Assembly: GCA_963794745.1 (NCBI GenBank)
Contig: CAWCEZ010000012.1
Span: 1 to 64,000, forward strand
Reading direction: 5' to 3'
DNA length: 64,000 nt
Source of the DNA: Fen-671 sp963794745
GTDB lineage: Bacteria; Actinomycetota; Acidimicrobiia; Acidimicrobiales; Palsa-688
In this document: positions 48,106-57,102 of the stretch, piece after piece
How the letters are laid out: every line of letters begins with the position of its first letter
Position numbering within the stretch: the stretch's first letter is position 1
The notes under the pieces: generated by a model
Told to the model about the DNA's origin: nothing
The model's database searches: none
Seen by the model: only the letters and a program-made list of their open reading frames with translations
Translations under genes and position numbers: made by a program

Positions 48106-48870
48106 GTGATCGTCGTGTTCCCTCTCGTGTACATGCTGGGGACAGCGGTCAAGCCCAACTACCAAATCGTCAACCTCCGGGCGTCATTGTGGCCAAGTCA
48201 CTGGGAATGGGGCAACTTTGTACGAGCCTGGAACTCGGCGCCTTTCGGCCGGTGGTTCATAAATACAGTGATATTCAGTGTCGGTGCAACGATTGGCCAG
48301 ATCGGGAGCTCCTTGCTCGCCGGCTACGCGTTCGCGATGTTCGATTTCCCCGGCAAGCGCCTGCTCTTTTATTGTCTTATAGCAGGGCTCATGGTCCCGT
48401 TCAGCACAGTCATCGTGCCCGTTGTCCAAATCCTCGCCGACCTGCACTGGCTGAACACGTACCAGGGCCTGATAGTCCCTAATATCGCCTCCGCCTTGGG
48501 CGCTTTCCTCATTCGCCAGTTCTACCTGGGCATGCCCTATGAGCTTGGCGAGGCGGCCCGCATCGACGGCGCATCGGAATGGAAGGTGTTCAAAAGTGTT
48601 TATGCACCTCTAGCGACGCCGATTATCGCAGCCTTCGCGATAATTTCGTTCCTCCAGAACTGGAACAACTTCCTCTTCCCACTGATTGTCGTCAACTCGA
48701 CGAGCATGGAAGTCTTGTCCCAAGGTTTGTCCGTTTTCCAAACCCAGTTCAGCCTCAACTACGACCTGCTCATGTCGGCCGCCTCGATCGTGATAATCCC
48801 CATCCTCGTGGTTGCCGTTGCCGCCCAACGCCGCATCGTCGAAGGCATCACTCTGGGAGCGATTCGCTGA
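48106..48870 (+). CDS. Sugar ABC transporter permease (MalG/UgpE-type), start disturbed
   Basis: Second permease of the importer, with the EAA motif EAARIDGASEWKVFKSVYAPLATP. GTG 48106 is the first usable start in frame, but it cuts the first TM, whose in-frame continuation upstream reads ALIYSLLAVAVV back to the stop at 48040. An ATG at 48035, overlapping the end of the previous gene, gives MYRALLPRAFGR in another frame. One missing base near 48068-48073 would join them into a normal N-terminus. Confidence 0.85.
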   Translation: MIVVFPLVYMLGTAVKPNYQIVNLRASLWPSHWEWGNFVRAWNSAPFGRWFINTVIFSVGATIGQIGSSLLAGYAFAMFDFPGKRLLFYCLIAGLMVPFSTVIVPVVQILADLHWLNTYQGLIVPNIASALGAFLIRQFYLGMPYELGEAARIDGASEWKVFKSVYAPLATPIIAAFAIISFLQNWNNFLFPLIVVNSTSMEVLSQGLSVFQTQFSLNYDLLMSAASIVIIPILVVAVAAQRRIVEGITLGAIR

Positions 48871-48910
48871 GCCTGCGCCAAAAAGGTACCGCTAAAGGTC
48901 CCGCCATTGG

Positions 48911-49321
48911 TCAAATCTTCTCGATCACGACCGTGCGGTATGGTGCTGCCAGGCGTTGAAGGTCTTCCTCGTCGCCGGTGAGCACAATGCCGCCGCCGTC
49001 TTCTACAGCCACCGCCACCACGTGGGCGTCGGCTATTTGCCCCGAGCTCAACGACGCTTCCGCCAGGATGGCACCAACCAAGCGGGCAAGCTGGCGGTCG
49101 GTGTCGCGCAAGAAGATCTCCTCTTGCTCTCGGGCCAGGAGCGAGTCGAGCGCTTGGCTTCGCCCAGGCCCGCGGTAGAGCTCCGCGAGTGTCACCGTAG
49201 CGACAGCCACCTCGCGGCGAAGGCGCCGCGCCGCCTCCAAAGCCTGCTGGACGGTCCGCCGGCCGGTGCTGCCCCGTTGTACCAGGACTGAGACGGCCTC
49301 TGCATCAAGGACGAGCCTCAT
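48911..49321 (-). CDS. PIN-domain toxin (VapC-like)
   Basis: A 136-residue PIN-fold ribonuclease candidate. Acidic active-site residues are expected at Asp6 (LVLDAEAVSVL), Glu47-region (TVTLAELYRG), Asp98-region (QIADAHVVAVA) and the C-terminal LTGDEEDL. It follows a ribbon-helix-helix gene with a four-base overlap, the usual VapBC arrangement, with antitoxin first. Confidence 0.9.
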   Translation of the reverse strand: MRLVLDAEAVSVLVQRGSTGRRTVQQALEAARRLRREVAVATVTLAELYRGPGRSQALDSLLAREQEEIFLRDTDRQLARLVGAILAEASLSSGQIADAHVVAVAVEDGGGIVLTGDEEDLQRLAAPYRTVVIEKI

Positions 49322-49581
49322 GCGTCCTGGTCGTTGTGCGGGCCTCCGAGAAGGCGCATGAACCGGGCAATTTCTGGTTCGTCCTCCGGGCCTAGAGGCC
49401 CGTCTTCAGCGGCTAAACGGCCAAGTAGCCGCTCCAGGGCAAGTTGACGTCGCCGCCGCTCGAGGTCGGAGCGCAGCGCCATGTTGACCACCGCCGACAG
49501 CGACCCCTTTCCTCGTTCCACCTCCTCCACCAGGTCCTCGTCCAACGTGACTGATACTTTGCGCTTCGTTCCCGACTTCAT
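49318..49581 (-). CDS. Ribbon-helix-helix antitoxin (VapB-like)
   Basis: An 87-residue DNA-binding antitoxin. The N-terminus KRKVSVTLDEDLVEEVERGKGSLSAVVNMALRSDLERR is a ribbon-helix-helix. The acidic C-terminus (EDGPLGPEDEPEIARFMRLL) would bind and neutralise the PIN toxin encoded by the overlapping next gene. It is divergent from nrdA. Confidence 0.88.
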   Translation of the reverse strand: MKSGTKRKVSVTLDEDLVEEVERGKGSLSAVVNMALRSDLERRRRQLALERLLGRLAAEDGPLGPEDEPEIARFMRLLGGPHNDQDA

Positions 49582-49666
49582 ACTTTCATCCTACCAAAAT
49601 CCTACCGGACAAACGGTTAGCACTCAAAGGGGGGGCTTGCATCCGTGTGATTTCACTGATGTAGTT

Positions 49667-49682
49667 ACACAACATGTTGTGT
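49667..49682. promoter_or_regulatory. NrdR box 1
   Basis: ACACAACATGTTGTGT is a perfect 16-bp palindrome that fits the NrdR box consensus (ACACwAtATaTwGTGT type), 84 bases upstream of the nrdA ATG. NrdR represses ribonucleotide reductase genes when dATP is high. Confidence 0.85.
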
Positions 49683-49697
49683 GTACCAAGTCACTCA

Positions 49698-49713
49698 GTC
49701 CCACATCTAGTGC
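49698..49713. promoter_or_regulatory. NrdR box 2 (degenerate)
   Basis: GTCCCACATCTAGTGC matches the core of the NrdR consensus less well. Its centre is 31 bases from that of box 1, three helical turns, which is the usual spacing of paired NrdR boxes. Confidence 0.65.
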
Positions 49714-49765
49714 CTGACCGCCTTCCCAGGGGCCTTTCGCCCCGCAAGTGCCGGAGGAGCAAACC

Positions 49766-52156
49766 ATGACGTCTGTTGCTGTCGCTGAGACCACCACTAC
49801 CGCGCTGTCACCAATGCGAGTTCGCAAACGCGACGGCAGCTTGGAGCCTGTCGACGTCAACCGCATCGTCCGCGCCGTGGAGCGCTGCGCCGAGGGGCTG
49901 TACGGCGTTGACCCATTGCGAGTGGCGACGCGGACCATCAGCGGGCTCTGTGACGGCGCCAGCACCATCGAGCTCGACGAGCTGTCGATCCGCACGGCGG
50001 CGGCGCTCATCGGGGAGGAGCCGAGCTACGCCCAGTTGGCTGCCCGCTTGTTGGGTGCCGTTATCGACAAGGAGGTCGCCAACCAGGGCATTGCCTCGTT
50101 CTCGGGGTCCGTCGCGGCTGGGCACGAGCTCGGCCTTGTCTCGGACCGGGCCGCCGTTTTCGTAAAGGAGCACCATTTCCGCCTGGACGCTGCCATCGAC
50201 CCGGGCGGTTACCGGCGCTTTGAGTTCTTTGGGCTGCGCACCCTTTACGACCGGTACCTCCTCCGCCATCCTGAGACGCGGTCGGTGCTCGAAACGCCCC
50301 AGTACGGGTTCCTGCGCGTGGCCTGCGGGCTGGCCAACTGCGCTGACGAGGCCCTGGAGCTGTACGGCCTCATGTCGCGCCTGGAGTACTTGCCGTCCAG
50401 CCCAACACTGTTCAACTCGGGTACCACGCACGCTCAAATGTCGTCGTGCTACCTGCTCGACTCGCCGGCCGATGAGCTCGACGCCATCTACGGCCGTTAC
50501 CACGACGTTGCCCGGCTCTCCAAACATGCCGGAGGTATCGGGCTCGCCTTCCACCGGGTGCGTTCCCGAGGGTCGTTGATCAAGGGGACCAACGGTCTCT
50601 CTAACGGCATCGTGCCCTGGCTGAAGACCCTCGACGCGTCCGTGGCTGCCGTCAACCAAGGGGGCAGGCGCAAAGGGGCTGCATGTGTGTACCTCGAGAC
50701 CTGGCATGCCGACATCGAGGAGTTCCTGGAACTGCGCGATAGCACCGGCGACGAGGCTCGCCGCGTACGCAACATCAACCTGGCCAACTGGGTGCCCGAC
50801 CTGTTTATGAACCGAGTGGAGAACGACTGGGTATGGTCACTTTTCGACCCGAAGAAAGTTCCTCACCTGAGCGACCTCTACGGTGGCGCTTTTGAAGAGG
50901 CTTATATCGATGCAGAGCAAAAGGGGATCTACGAGCGCCAGGTACCGGCTCGCCAGCTCTACGCCCGCATGATGCGCACCCTGGCCTCCACCGGTTGCGG
51001 CTGGATGACGTTCAAGGACCCTTCCAATGAACGTTGCAACCAGACAGGGCGGCCCGGCCGGGTCGTGCACCTTTCCAATCTCTGCACCGAGATCATCGAG
51101 GTCACCGACAACGACCACACCGCGGTTTGCAACTTGGGTTCGGTGAACCTGCGGGCCATGGTCGGCGACGGAAAGGTTGACTACGAGCGTCTCGGGGCGG
51201 TGGTCCGCACGGCGGTGAAGTTCTTGGACCGCGTCATAGACATCAACTTCTACCCAACTGAGGCGGCGGCACGCTCCAATGAGCACTGGCGCCCCGTGGG
51301 CTTGGGCGTGATGGGGCTCCAGGACGTCTTCTTCAAGTTGGGCCTGGCTTTCGACAGTCCCGAGGCGCGGGCGGAGTCTGCCCGGATAGCCGAGGAGATT
51401 TACTTCAACGCCCTGTGGGCTTCCACTGAGCTTGCGGAGCGCTCTGGCCCGCACCCCGGTTTCAGCGAGACCCGCGCCGCCGCCGGCAAGCTGCAGTTCG
51501 ACCTTTGGGGCACCGAGCCGGCAAGTCCCGCCCGTTGGGAGCGGTTACGTCACAGGGTTGCCAGTGTCGGCTTGCGAAATTCGCTCATGGTCGCCATTGC
51601 ACCGACGGCTACGATCGCCTCGATCGCTGGCGCCTACGAGTGCACAGAGCCGCAATTGTCCAACCTTTTCAAGCGCGAAACGCTCTCGGGTGAGTTCCTC
51701 CAAATAAATAGGTACTTGGTCCGTGACCTACAAGCTTTGGGACTGTGGGACGAGCACATGGCCGCTCAGGTCCGTCGGGCGGAAGGTTCTGTGCAGGGCA
51801 TTTCCGCCATCCCCGACGAGCTGAAGCAGATCTACCGGACGGCCTGGGAACTTCCCATGAAGTCCCTCATCGACATGGCCGCCGAGCGGGGGCCGTTCGT
51901 CGACCAGAGCCAATCGCTCAACCTGTTCATCGAATCGCCATCGATCGGCAAGCTCTCGTCGATGTACCTCTACGCCTGGAAGCGCGGTCTGAAGACCACC
52001 TACTACCTGCGCTCGCGCCCCGCGACTCGGATCACGCAAACCACGTTGCCCGGCGGCGACGGCCCTGCCGCCGCAACGGCGCTTCCACCCGCAACAGACG
52101 CAGGCGCTGTCGCCTGCTCGTTGGAAAACCCCGAGACTTGTGAGGCTTGCATATGA
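49766..52156 (+). CDS. nrdA: Class I ribonucleoside-diphosphate reductase, alpha subunit
   Basis: Reduces ribonucleotides to deoxyribonucleotides. The ATG at 49766 has GGAGGAG upstream. The N-terminal ATP-cone is VRKRDGSLEPVDVNRIVRAVERC. Redox cysteines appear in SSCYLLDSPADEL and TAVCNLGSVNL, and the active-site loop SNLCTEIIEV holds the Asn-x-Cys-x-Glu radical site. The C-terminal redox pair is CEACI. It has 796 residues. Its stop overlaps the nrdB start as ATGA. Confidence 0.96.
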   Translation: MTSVAVAETTTTALSPMRVRKRDGSLEPVDVNRIVRAVERCAEGLYGVDPLRVATRTISGLCDGASTIELDELSIRTAAALIGEEPSYAQLAARLLGAVIDKEVANQGIASFSGSVAAGHELGLVSDRAAVFVKEHHFRLDAAIDPGGYRRFEFFGLRTLYDRYLLRHPETRSVLETPQYGFLRVACGLANCADEALELYGLMSRLEYLPSSPTLFNSGTTHAQMSSCYLLDSPADELDAIYGRYHDVARLSKHAGGIGLAFHRVRSRGSLIKGTNGLSNGIVPWLKTLDASVAAVNQGGRRKGAACVYLETWHADIEEFLELRDSTGDEARRVRNINLANWVPDLFMNRVENDWVWSLFDPKKVPHLSDLYGGAFEEAYIDAEQKGIYERQVPARQLYARMMRTLASTGCGWMTFKDPSNERCNQTGRPGRVVHLSNLCTEIIEVTDNDHTAVCNLGSVNLRAMVGDGKVDYERLGAVVRTAVKFLDRVIDINFYPTEAAARSNEHWRPVGLGVMGLQDVFFKLGLAFDSPEARAESARIAEEIYFNALWASTELAERSGPHPGFSETRAAAGKLQFDLWGTEPASPARWERLRHRVASVGLRNSLMVAIAPTATIASIAGAYECTEPQLSNLFKRETLSGEFLQINRYLVRDLQALGLWDEHMAAQVRRAEGSVQGISAIPDELKQIYRTAWELPMKSLIDMAAERGPFVDQSQSLNLFIESPSIGKLSSMYLYAWKRGLKTTYYLRSRPATRITQTTLPGGDGPAAATALPPATDAGAVACSLENPETCEACI

Positions 52157-53253
52157 CCGCCACGCCCGGGACCATCAGCTATCTCGATGACCTTTCGACC
52201 ACGCCGCCCCGGACCGCCGTTCAGCTGGCCGACGGCACCGTACCGCGCGCTGCCAACATCTTGGACCCCGGCCTCGACCTCACGCTGCGGCCCATGCGCT
52301 ACCCAGAGTTTTACGAGCGCTACCGCGATGCCATCGCCAACACCTGGACCGTCGAAGAGGTGGACCTATTTGGAGACTTGGTCGATCTTTCCCGGCGACT
52401 GTTGCCAGCCGAGCGCCACCTCGTGCGCCGATTGGTGGCGTTTTTCGCCACTGGCGACTCTATTGTCGCCAACAATCTCGTCCTCAACCTCTACAAGCAC
52501 ATCAATGCTCCCGAAGCCCGCCTGTTCTTGTCGCGCCAGCTTTTCGAGGAAGCACAGCACGTCCAGTTTTACCTGACCCTCTTGGACACGTACGTGAGCG
52601 ACCCAGGCGAGCGGGCCGAAGCCTTCTCTGCGATCGAGCATGTCCCCTCGATCAAGGCTAAGGCCGAGTTCTGTTTCCGCTGGATGGGGGCCATCAAAGA
52701 CCTTGATGAGCTGCGTAGCGCCGCTGACCGGCGCCAGTTCGTGCTGAACCTGATTTGCTTCGCGGCCTGCATCGAGGGCCTGTTTTTCTTTGCGGCCTTC
52801 GCCTATGTCTACTTCCTACGCTCCAAGGGGCTCCTCAACGGCCTGGCGGCCGGGACGAACTGGGTCTTCCGCGACGAGAGCGGCCACATGGACTTCGCCT
52901 TCGCCGTGGTGGACACAGTGCGGCGTGAGGAACCCGAGCTGTTCGACGAACAATTGACCAGCGACGTCGTAGCCATGATGGTCGACGCCGTGGAAGCCGA
53001 GACCGCCTTTGCCGCCGACTTATTGGCCGACGGCGTACCTGGTTTATCCTTGGCAGACACCCGTTCCTACCTCGAATATGTGGCAGACCAACGGCTGGGC
53101 CGCCTCGGCTTTGCCAAGCGTTTCGGCTCAGCCAACCCGTTCCCGTTCATGCAGCTCCAAGACGTCCAGGAACTGGCCAACTTCTTCGAACGAACCGTGT
53201 CCGCTTACCAGGTAGGCATAAGTGGCGAAGTCTCCTTCGGCGAAGATTTCTAA
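52153..53253 (+). CDS. nrdB: Class I ribonucleoside-diphosphate reductase, beta subunit
   Basis: Diiron/radical subunit. Metal ligands are visible in FEEAQHVQFY (Glu and His), IEGLFFFAAFAYVYF and RDESGHMDFAF. The residue four after the first ligand His is Tyr, so a tyrosyl radical as in classes Ia/Ib is expected, not the Phe of class Ic. It has 366 residues. No nrdI or nrdH is adjacent, which argues against class Ib. Confidence 0.95.
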   Translation: MTATPGTISYLDDLSTTPPRTAVQLADGTVPRAANILDPGLDLTLRPMRYPEFYERYRDAIANTWTVEEVDLFGDLVDLSRRLLPAERHLVRRLVAFFATGDSIVANNLVLNLYKHINAPEARLFLSRQLFEEAQHVQFYLTLLDTYVSDPGERAEAFSAIEHVPSIKAKAEFCFRWMGAIKDLDELRSAADRRQFVLNLICFAACIEGLFFFAAFAYVYFLRSKGLLNGLAAGTNWVFRDESGHMDFAFAVVDTVRREEPELFDEQLTSDVVAMMVDAVEAETAFAADLLADGVPGLSLADTRSYLEYVADQRLGRLGFAKRFGSANPFPFMQLQDVQELANFFERTVSAYQVGISGEVSFGEDF

Positions 53254-54140
53254 CCGGCAGCTCCTGCGGCGCCTTCGTCGATCAGCCAAAGTTTTCGCCG
53301 GGACTTGGCTAGTTCGCTCATCACCTCGACTGCCCGGAGCCCGTCGGAGGCCCAGGCGTCCGCCCCGGTCAGTCCCGCCGCCGCTAGCTCGGCCGCAGCT
53401 TGGCCGCCCAAGACCACCGGGATAGTGGGGTCGACGGCGTGCACCGCACCGACGGTCTCGCGTACGGCATGCAGGTTCGTCGCCGTCGTCACCCCGATGC
53501 CCACCGCGACCAGGCGGGTTGCTCCAGAGGCTGCCCCGGCGAAGGCGTTGGGCGGCACGTTGGCCCCAAGCTCCAGGCAGGTGAAACCTTCCAAGCGGAC
53601 CAGGTCGGCGACGACGGAGATGGCCAGGGTGTGGTGCTCACCCAGCGCGGCCCCGAACACGACGGTCCCGCGGCTACGTCCCGGACGGCGCCAGCGGGCG
53701 CCCAGTCGGGCGACCAGGCGGGCCGCGGTGGCGGTGGCCAGGTACTCTTCAGCGACAGGCCCGGTTGGTTCAGTCGAACGCCCGGAAATGTCGTCGATCG
53801 CCCCCACCAATAAGCCGAGGTAACAGTCGACGGGACGTTGCCCGGCCGTCAGGGCCGCTTCGAGCACACGCCAGGCGGCGGCTTCGTCGCCCGCCACGAG
53901 GGCCCGCCGCAGCCTGCCCCGCCAGTCAACCCCGCGGGGAGCCTCCTCGAGGTCCGAGCCCAAGAGCTCAGCCTCGGCGGCGAAGGCCCTGACGTCGTCG
54001 GGGCTCAGGGCCCATTCCGTGCCGACGCGGCGCGCTCTGAGACGCCCGGTGCGGACGTAGCGGTAGGCAGTCATGTAGTGCACGCCCAGCGCCGCCGCGG
54101 CCTGCTTCAGGTTCATCTCGGCCGGGTCGCCACCTCTCAC
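53250..54140 (-). CDS. HTH regulator with cobalamin-binding-type domain
   Basis: Residues 9-55 form an excisionase/MerR-type helix-turn-helix (MNLKQAAAALGVHYMTAYRYVRTGRLRARRVG). Then come a helical B12-cap-like region and a Rossmann-type B12-binding domain (GTVVFGAALGEHHTLAISVVADLVRLEGFTCLELGANVP). This is the layout of CarH/LitR photoreceptors. The lower-ligand His is plausibly in GEHHTLA. The cap-domain Trp-x9-Glu-His motif of CarH is not found; the corresponding place reads EEYLATA. Light sensing is therefore doubtful. It ends against nrdB with a four-base overlap, tail to tail. Confidence 0.85.
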   Translation of the reverse strand: MRGGDPAEMNLKQAAAALGVHYMTAYRYVRTGRLRARRVGTEWALSPDDVRAFAAEAELLGSDLEEAPRGVDWRGRLRRALVAGDEAAAWRVLEAALTAGQRPVDCYLGLLVGAIDDISGRSTEPTGPVAEEYLATATAARLVARLGARWRRPGRSRGTVVFGAALGEHHTLAISVVADLVRLEGFTCLELGANVPPNAFAGAASGATRLVAVGIGVTTATNLHAVRETVGAVHAVDPTIPVVLGGQAAAELAAAGLTGADAWASDGLRAVEVMSELAKSRRKLWLIDEGAAGAAG

Positions 54141-54320
54141 CCTGTGGACGGTAGTCCTCCGACGCTGGTCCTTTGGGTACTCAACAAATACGTCCCCGCT
54201 TGGCGGGCCCGTCCTCCTAAGCTGGGGCTTGGTACCCTCGCCACCAGATGGGAGCTCGCCGCTCCCTGCTCGCCCATGCGCGTCACGTCCGCGGCGAACG
54301 ATTAGGAGATCGTTACTTCA

Positions 54321-56525
54321 ATGCCTGCCCTGGCTAGATGGTGTTTCCGTCATCGCAAGGCCGTCCTCGCTCTGTGGATTATCGCCTTCATCCTGTTCTT
54401 CGCGGCCGACTTTGCCGCCAAGCCGGCGTACTCGAGCAAGTTCCAGCTCCCCAACACCGACTCGGCTCGGGCCATCTCCATCCTGCAGGCCGACTTCCCG
54501 GCGGCGTCCGGTGGGACGGACCAGATCGTTTTCGAGGCATTGCACGGGACTCTGGAGACCCCCGCCACTGCGCAGAGGGTCCAGGCAATGTTGGCGCAGG
54601 TCGCCAAGTTGCCAGAGGTCGCATCGGTGGGCAGCCCGTACTCGCCGGTGGGCCGGGCGCAGATGAGCAAGTCCAAAACCATCGCTTTCGCGAACGTCAA
54701 CTGGGTGGTCCAGGACCAGGACCTTCCCGCCAACGCCGCGCCACGCGTTATCAATACCGCCACCGCCATTAGGAGCTCGTCTCTCGAGGTCGCGCTAGGT
54801 GGCCAGGCGATCGAGAACACCGAGGCGCAAAAGCCTGCCGACAGCACCGGGTTGGGCGTCATATTTGCCCTGGTCATCCTGGGGGTGCTCTTCGGCGCGG
54901 TTCTCGCTGCTGTGATCCCGATCGTCACGGCGCTCATTGCCATTGGGATCGGCTTCGCCTTCACCGGTCTCATGACGCACGTCTTCGCCGTGGCCAGTTT
55001 TGTACCTATTCTCGGGGTGCTTATCGGTCTCGGTGTCGGGATCGACTATGCCCTGTTCATCATCACGCGCCATCGCAACGGCTTGAGGGCGGGCCGCAGT
55101 GTGGAGGACTCGGCCGTAAACGCTGTCGATACTGCAGGCAGAGCGGTGTTTTTCGCAGGTTTGACCGTGTGTATAGCCATGCTTGGCCAGTTCGCACTTG
55201 GCGTCACGTTCCTATACGGGTTGGCCGTCGCCGCTTCGGTCACGGTGGCCCTCACAATGTTCGCAGCGCTTACATTGCTGCCTGCTTTCCTCGGCTTTTT
55301 TGGGTTGAGGGTGCTCGGACGGCGTGAACGGCGACGCTTGGTACAGAGCGGGCCGGCGTCAGAGGACGTCGTGTCAGGCTTTTGGTACCGCTGGGCACGA
55401 GGCGTACAAAGGCAGCCCTTTGTCCGTGCTGGGGCCGCATTGATCGTCGTAGTGTTGTTCGCGCTCCCAGTGCTGAGCCTGCGGCTCGGTCTGTCCGATG
55501 CCAGCAGCGACGCAGCCGGGACCACGACCCTGACCGCCTACGACCTGCTTGCTAAGGGTTTCGGGCCTGGGTTCAACGGTCCTCTCGAGCTTGTCGCGAA
55601 GCTGCCAGAGCCGAGCGACCTGGCCGCGTTCAAGAGGGTCACCGAAGCGGCCTCCACGCTGAAGGGTGTGGTCGTGGTGACACCGCCGGTCGAAAGCCCG
55701 AGCGGCAAGGCCGCGCTCGCCCAGATCTATCCCTCGTCGTCGCCAGAAGCAGTGCAGACGACCCAGCTCCTCCACGAGCTGCGTGACAATGTCATCCCCG
55801 CCGCAGAAGCCGGGACGGGCCTGCACGTCCTTGTGGGCGGCGATACTGCGGCCGGTGTCGACTTTTCGGCAATATTGGCGTCCAAGCTCGCCGTGTTCAT
55901 CGCGGTCGTTGTGATCGTCGCTTTCTTGTTGCTCATGTTGGTGTTCCGGAGCCTGCTCATCCCAGCAGTGGCATCGGTGATGAACCTGCTGTCTGTCGGT
56001 GCCGCACTGGGGGTGATGAACGCCGTGTTCGAATGGGGGTGGGGGTCGTCGATCCTCGGTATCAGCCATACGGGCCCGGTCGAAGTGTTCATCCCTGTCA
56101 TCATGTTCTCTGTGTTGTTCGGCCTTTCGATGGACTACGAAGTGTTCCTGGTGAGCCGGATGCAAGAAGAGTGGACCAGGACCCATGACAACCGTTTGGC
56201 AGTCACAAAGGGACAAACCGAGACCGGACGGGTCATTACAGCAGCCGCACTGATCATGATCCTGGTATTCATATCGTTCCTGCTCGGGGGCAACATCATT
56301 ATCCAGCAGTTCGGTATCGGCCTTGCCGGCGCGATCATTATCGACGCATTCATCATCCGCACCGTTCTCGTGCCCGCCGTTATGCATATTGCCGGCCGCG
56401 CAAACTGGTGGCTCCCTCCTTGGCTCGACAAGGCATTGCCGCACGTCAACGTTGAGGCTCCCGAGCCTGTCGTCTTGGCCGCAGCACCTGAACTGGTAGG
56501 GAGCGGCGCGGCCTCTGGCGAATAG
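54321..56525 (+). CDS. MMPL-family RND transporter
   Basis: A 734-residue membrane exporter of the MMPL type, often moving lipids or hydrophobic compounds. An extracytoplasmic domain follows TM1, then TM2-6 with GVGIDYALFIITRHRNGLRAG, and a second half with FGLSMDYEVFLVSRMQEEW; both GxxxDY motifs carry the proton-relay Asp-Tyr pair. TTAGGAGAT precedes ATG 54321. It stands alone, divergent from the B12-type regulator across 180 bases. Confidence 0.93.
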   Translation: MPALARWCFRHRKAVLALWIIAFILFFAADFAAKPAYSSKFQLPNTDSARAISILQADFPAASGGTDQIVFEALHGTLETPATAQRVQAMLAQVAKLPEVASVGSPYSPVGRAQMSKSKTIAFANVNWVVQDQDLPANAAPRVINTATAIRSSSLEVALGGQAIENTEAQKPADSTGLGVIFALVILGVLFGAVLAAVIPIVTALIAIGIGFAFTGLMTHVFAVASFVPILGVLIGLGVGIDYALFIITRHRNGLRAGRSVEDSAVNAVDTAGRAVFFAGLTVCIAMLGQFALGVTFLYGLAVAASVTVALTMFAALTLLPAFLGFFGLRVLGRRERRRLVQSGPASEDVVSGFWYRWARGVQRQPFVRAGAALIVVVLFALPVLSLRLGLSDASSDAAGTTTLTAYDLLAKGFGPGFNGPLELVAKLPEPSDLAAFKRVTEAASTLKGVVVVTPPVESPSGKAALAQIYPSSSPEAVQTTQLLHELRDNVIPAAEAGTGLHVLVGGDTAAGVDFSAILASKLAVFIAVVVIVAFLLLMLVFRSLLIPAVASVMNLLSVGAALGVMNAVFEWGWGSSILGISHTGPVEVFIPVIMFSVLFGLSMDYEVFLVSRMQEEWTRTHDNRLAVTKGQTETGRVITAAALIMILVFISFLLGGNIIIQQFGIGLAGAIIIDAFIIRTVLVPAVMHIAGRANWWLPPWLDKALPHVNVEAPEPVVLAAAPELVGSGAASGE

Positions 56526-56612
56526 TGGGACCTGACCTTCCTGGAGACCGCGGAAGTGGCCCGAGACCGAACCCGCGATGGCGTACCACGCCCCGGGCCT
56601 AAAGGAGGAGTG

Positions 56613-57060
56613 ATGAGCAAGGTCCTCTATTCAGCCGAGGCTCACGTGACTGGCGGTCGGGCCCAGGGGCACGGGGTCAGTAGTGACCGGGCCCTTCGAT
56701 GTGCTCTTGCGGGCCCCCAAGGAAATGGGCGGCAGCGGAGGTGGGACGAACCCCGAGCAATTGTTTGCTGTTGGTTACGCCGCTTGCTTTGAGGCCGCCC
56801 TAGGAGGCGCGGCCCGAAGGGCGGAGCAAGAGCTCGGAGACGTAGCGATCGACTCGAAGGTGTCGCTTGTAGCCTCAAGCGATGGTACCTACAAGCTCGC
56901 TGTAACCCTCGACATCCAGCTTCCCTCTATAGCGAGCCCTGATACCGCTGCCCACCTGGTGCGCGCCGCCCACGAGATTTGCCCGTACTCGAACGCGACT
57001 CGGGGGAACATCGAGGTGGAGCTGATCGCCAATGGGAAGCTCGTCGAAACTGCGCCGTAG
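56613..57060 (+). CDS. ohr: Organic hydroperoxide resistance protein (Ohr/OsmC), frameshifted
   Basis: Thiol peroxidase that reduces organic hydroperoxides. AAAGGAGG precedes ATG 56613, which reads MSKVLYSAEAHVTGGRAQGHGVSSD and then leaves frame. One extra C at 56687-56688 (GACCGGG for GACGGG) must be dropped to continue GPFDVLLRAPKEMGGSGGGTNPEQLFAVGYAACF. The two catalytic cysteines are in GYAACF and ICPYSNATRGN, the Ohr arrangement. Corrected length about 149. The part after the break is open from 56683. Confidence 0.9.
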
Positions 57061-57102
57061 GGCCGCCGTCGGCCTGTTGGCGCGTGAGCGGCTCTAGGGC
57101 CC

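Noticed and set aside
49582..49765. B12 riboswitch before nrdA
   Set aside because: The 184-base leader region has NrdR boxes but no B12-box-like sequence or room for the full aptamer after them.
55374..56444. A 356-residue minus-strand frame rich in His, Asp and Gln
   Set aside because: It is antisense to the MMPL gene and has no domain or ribosome site.
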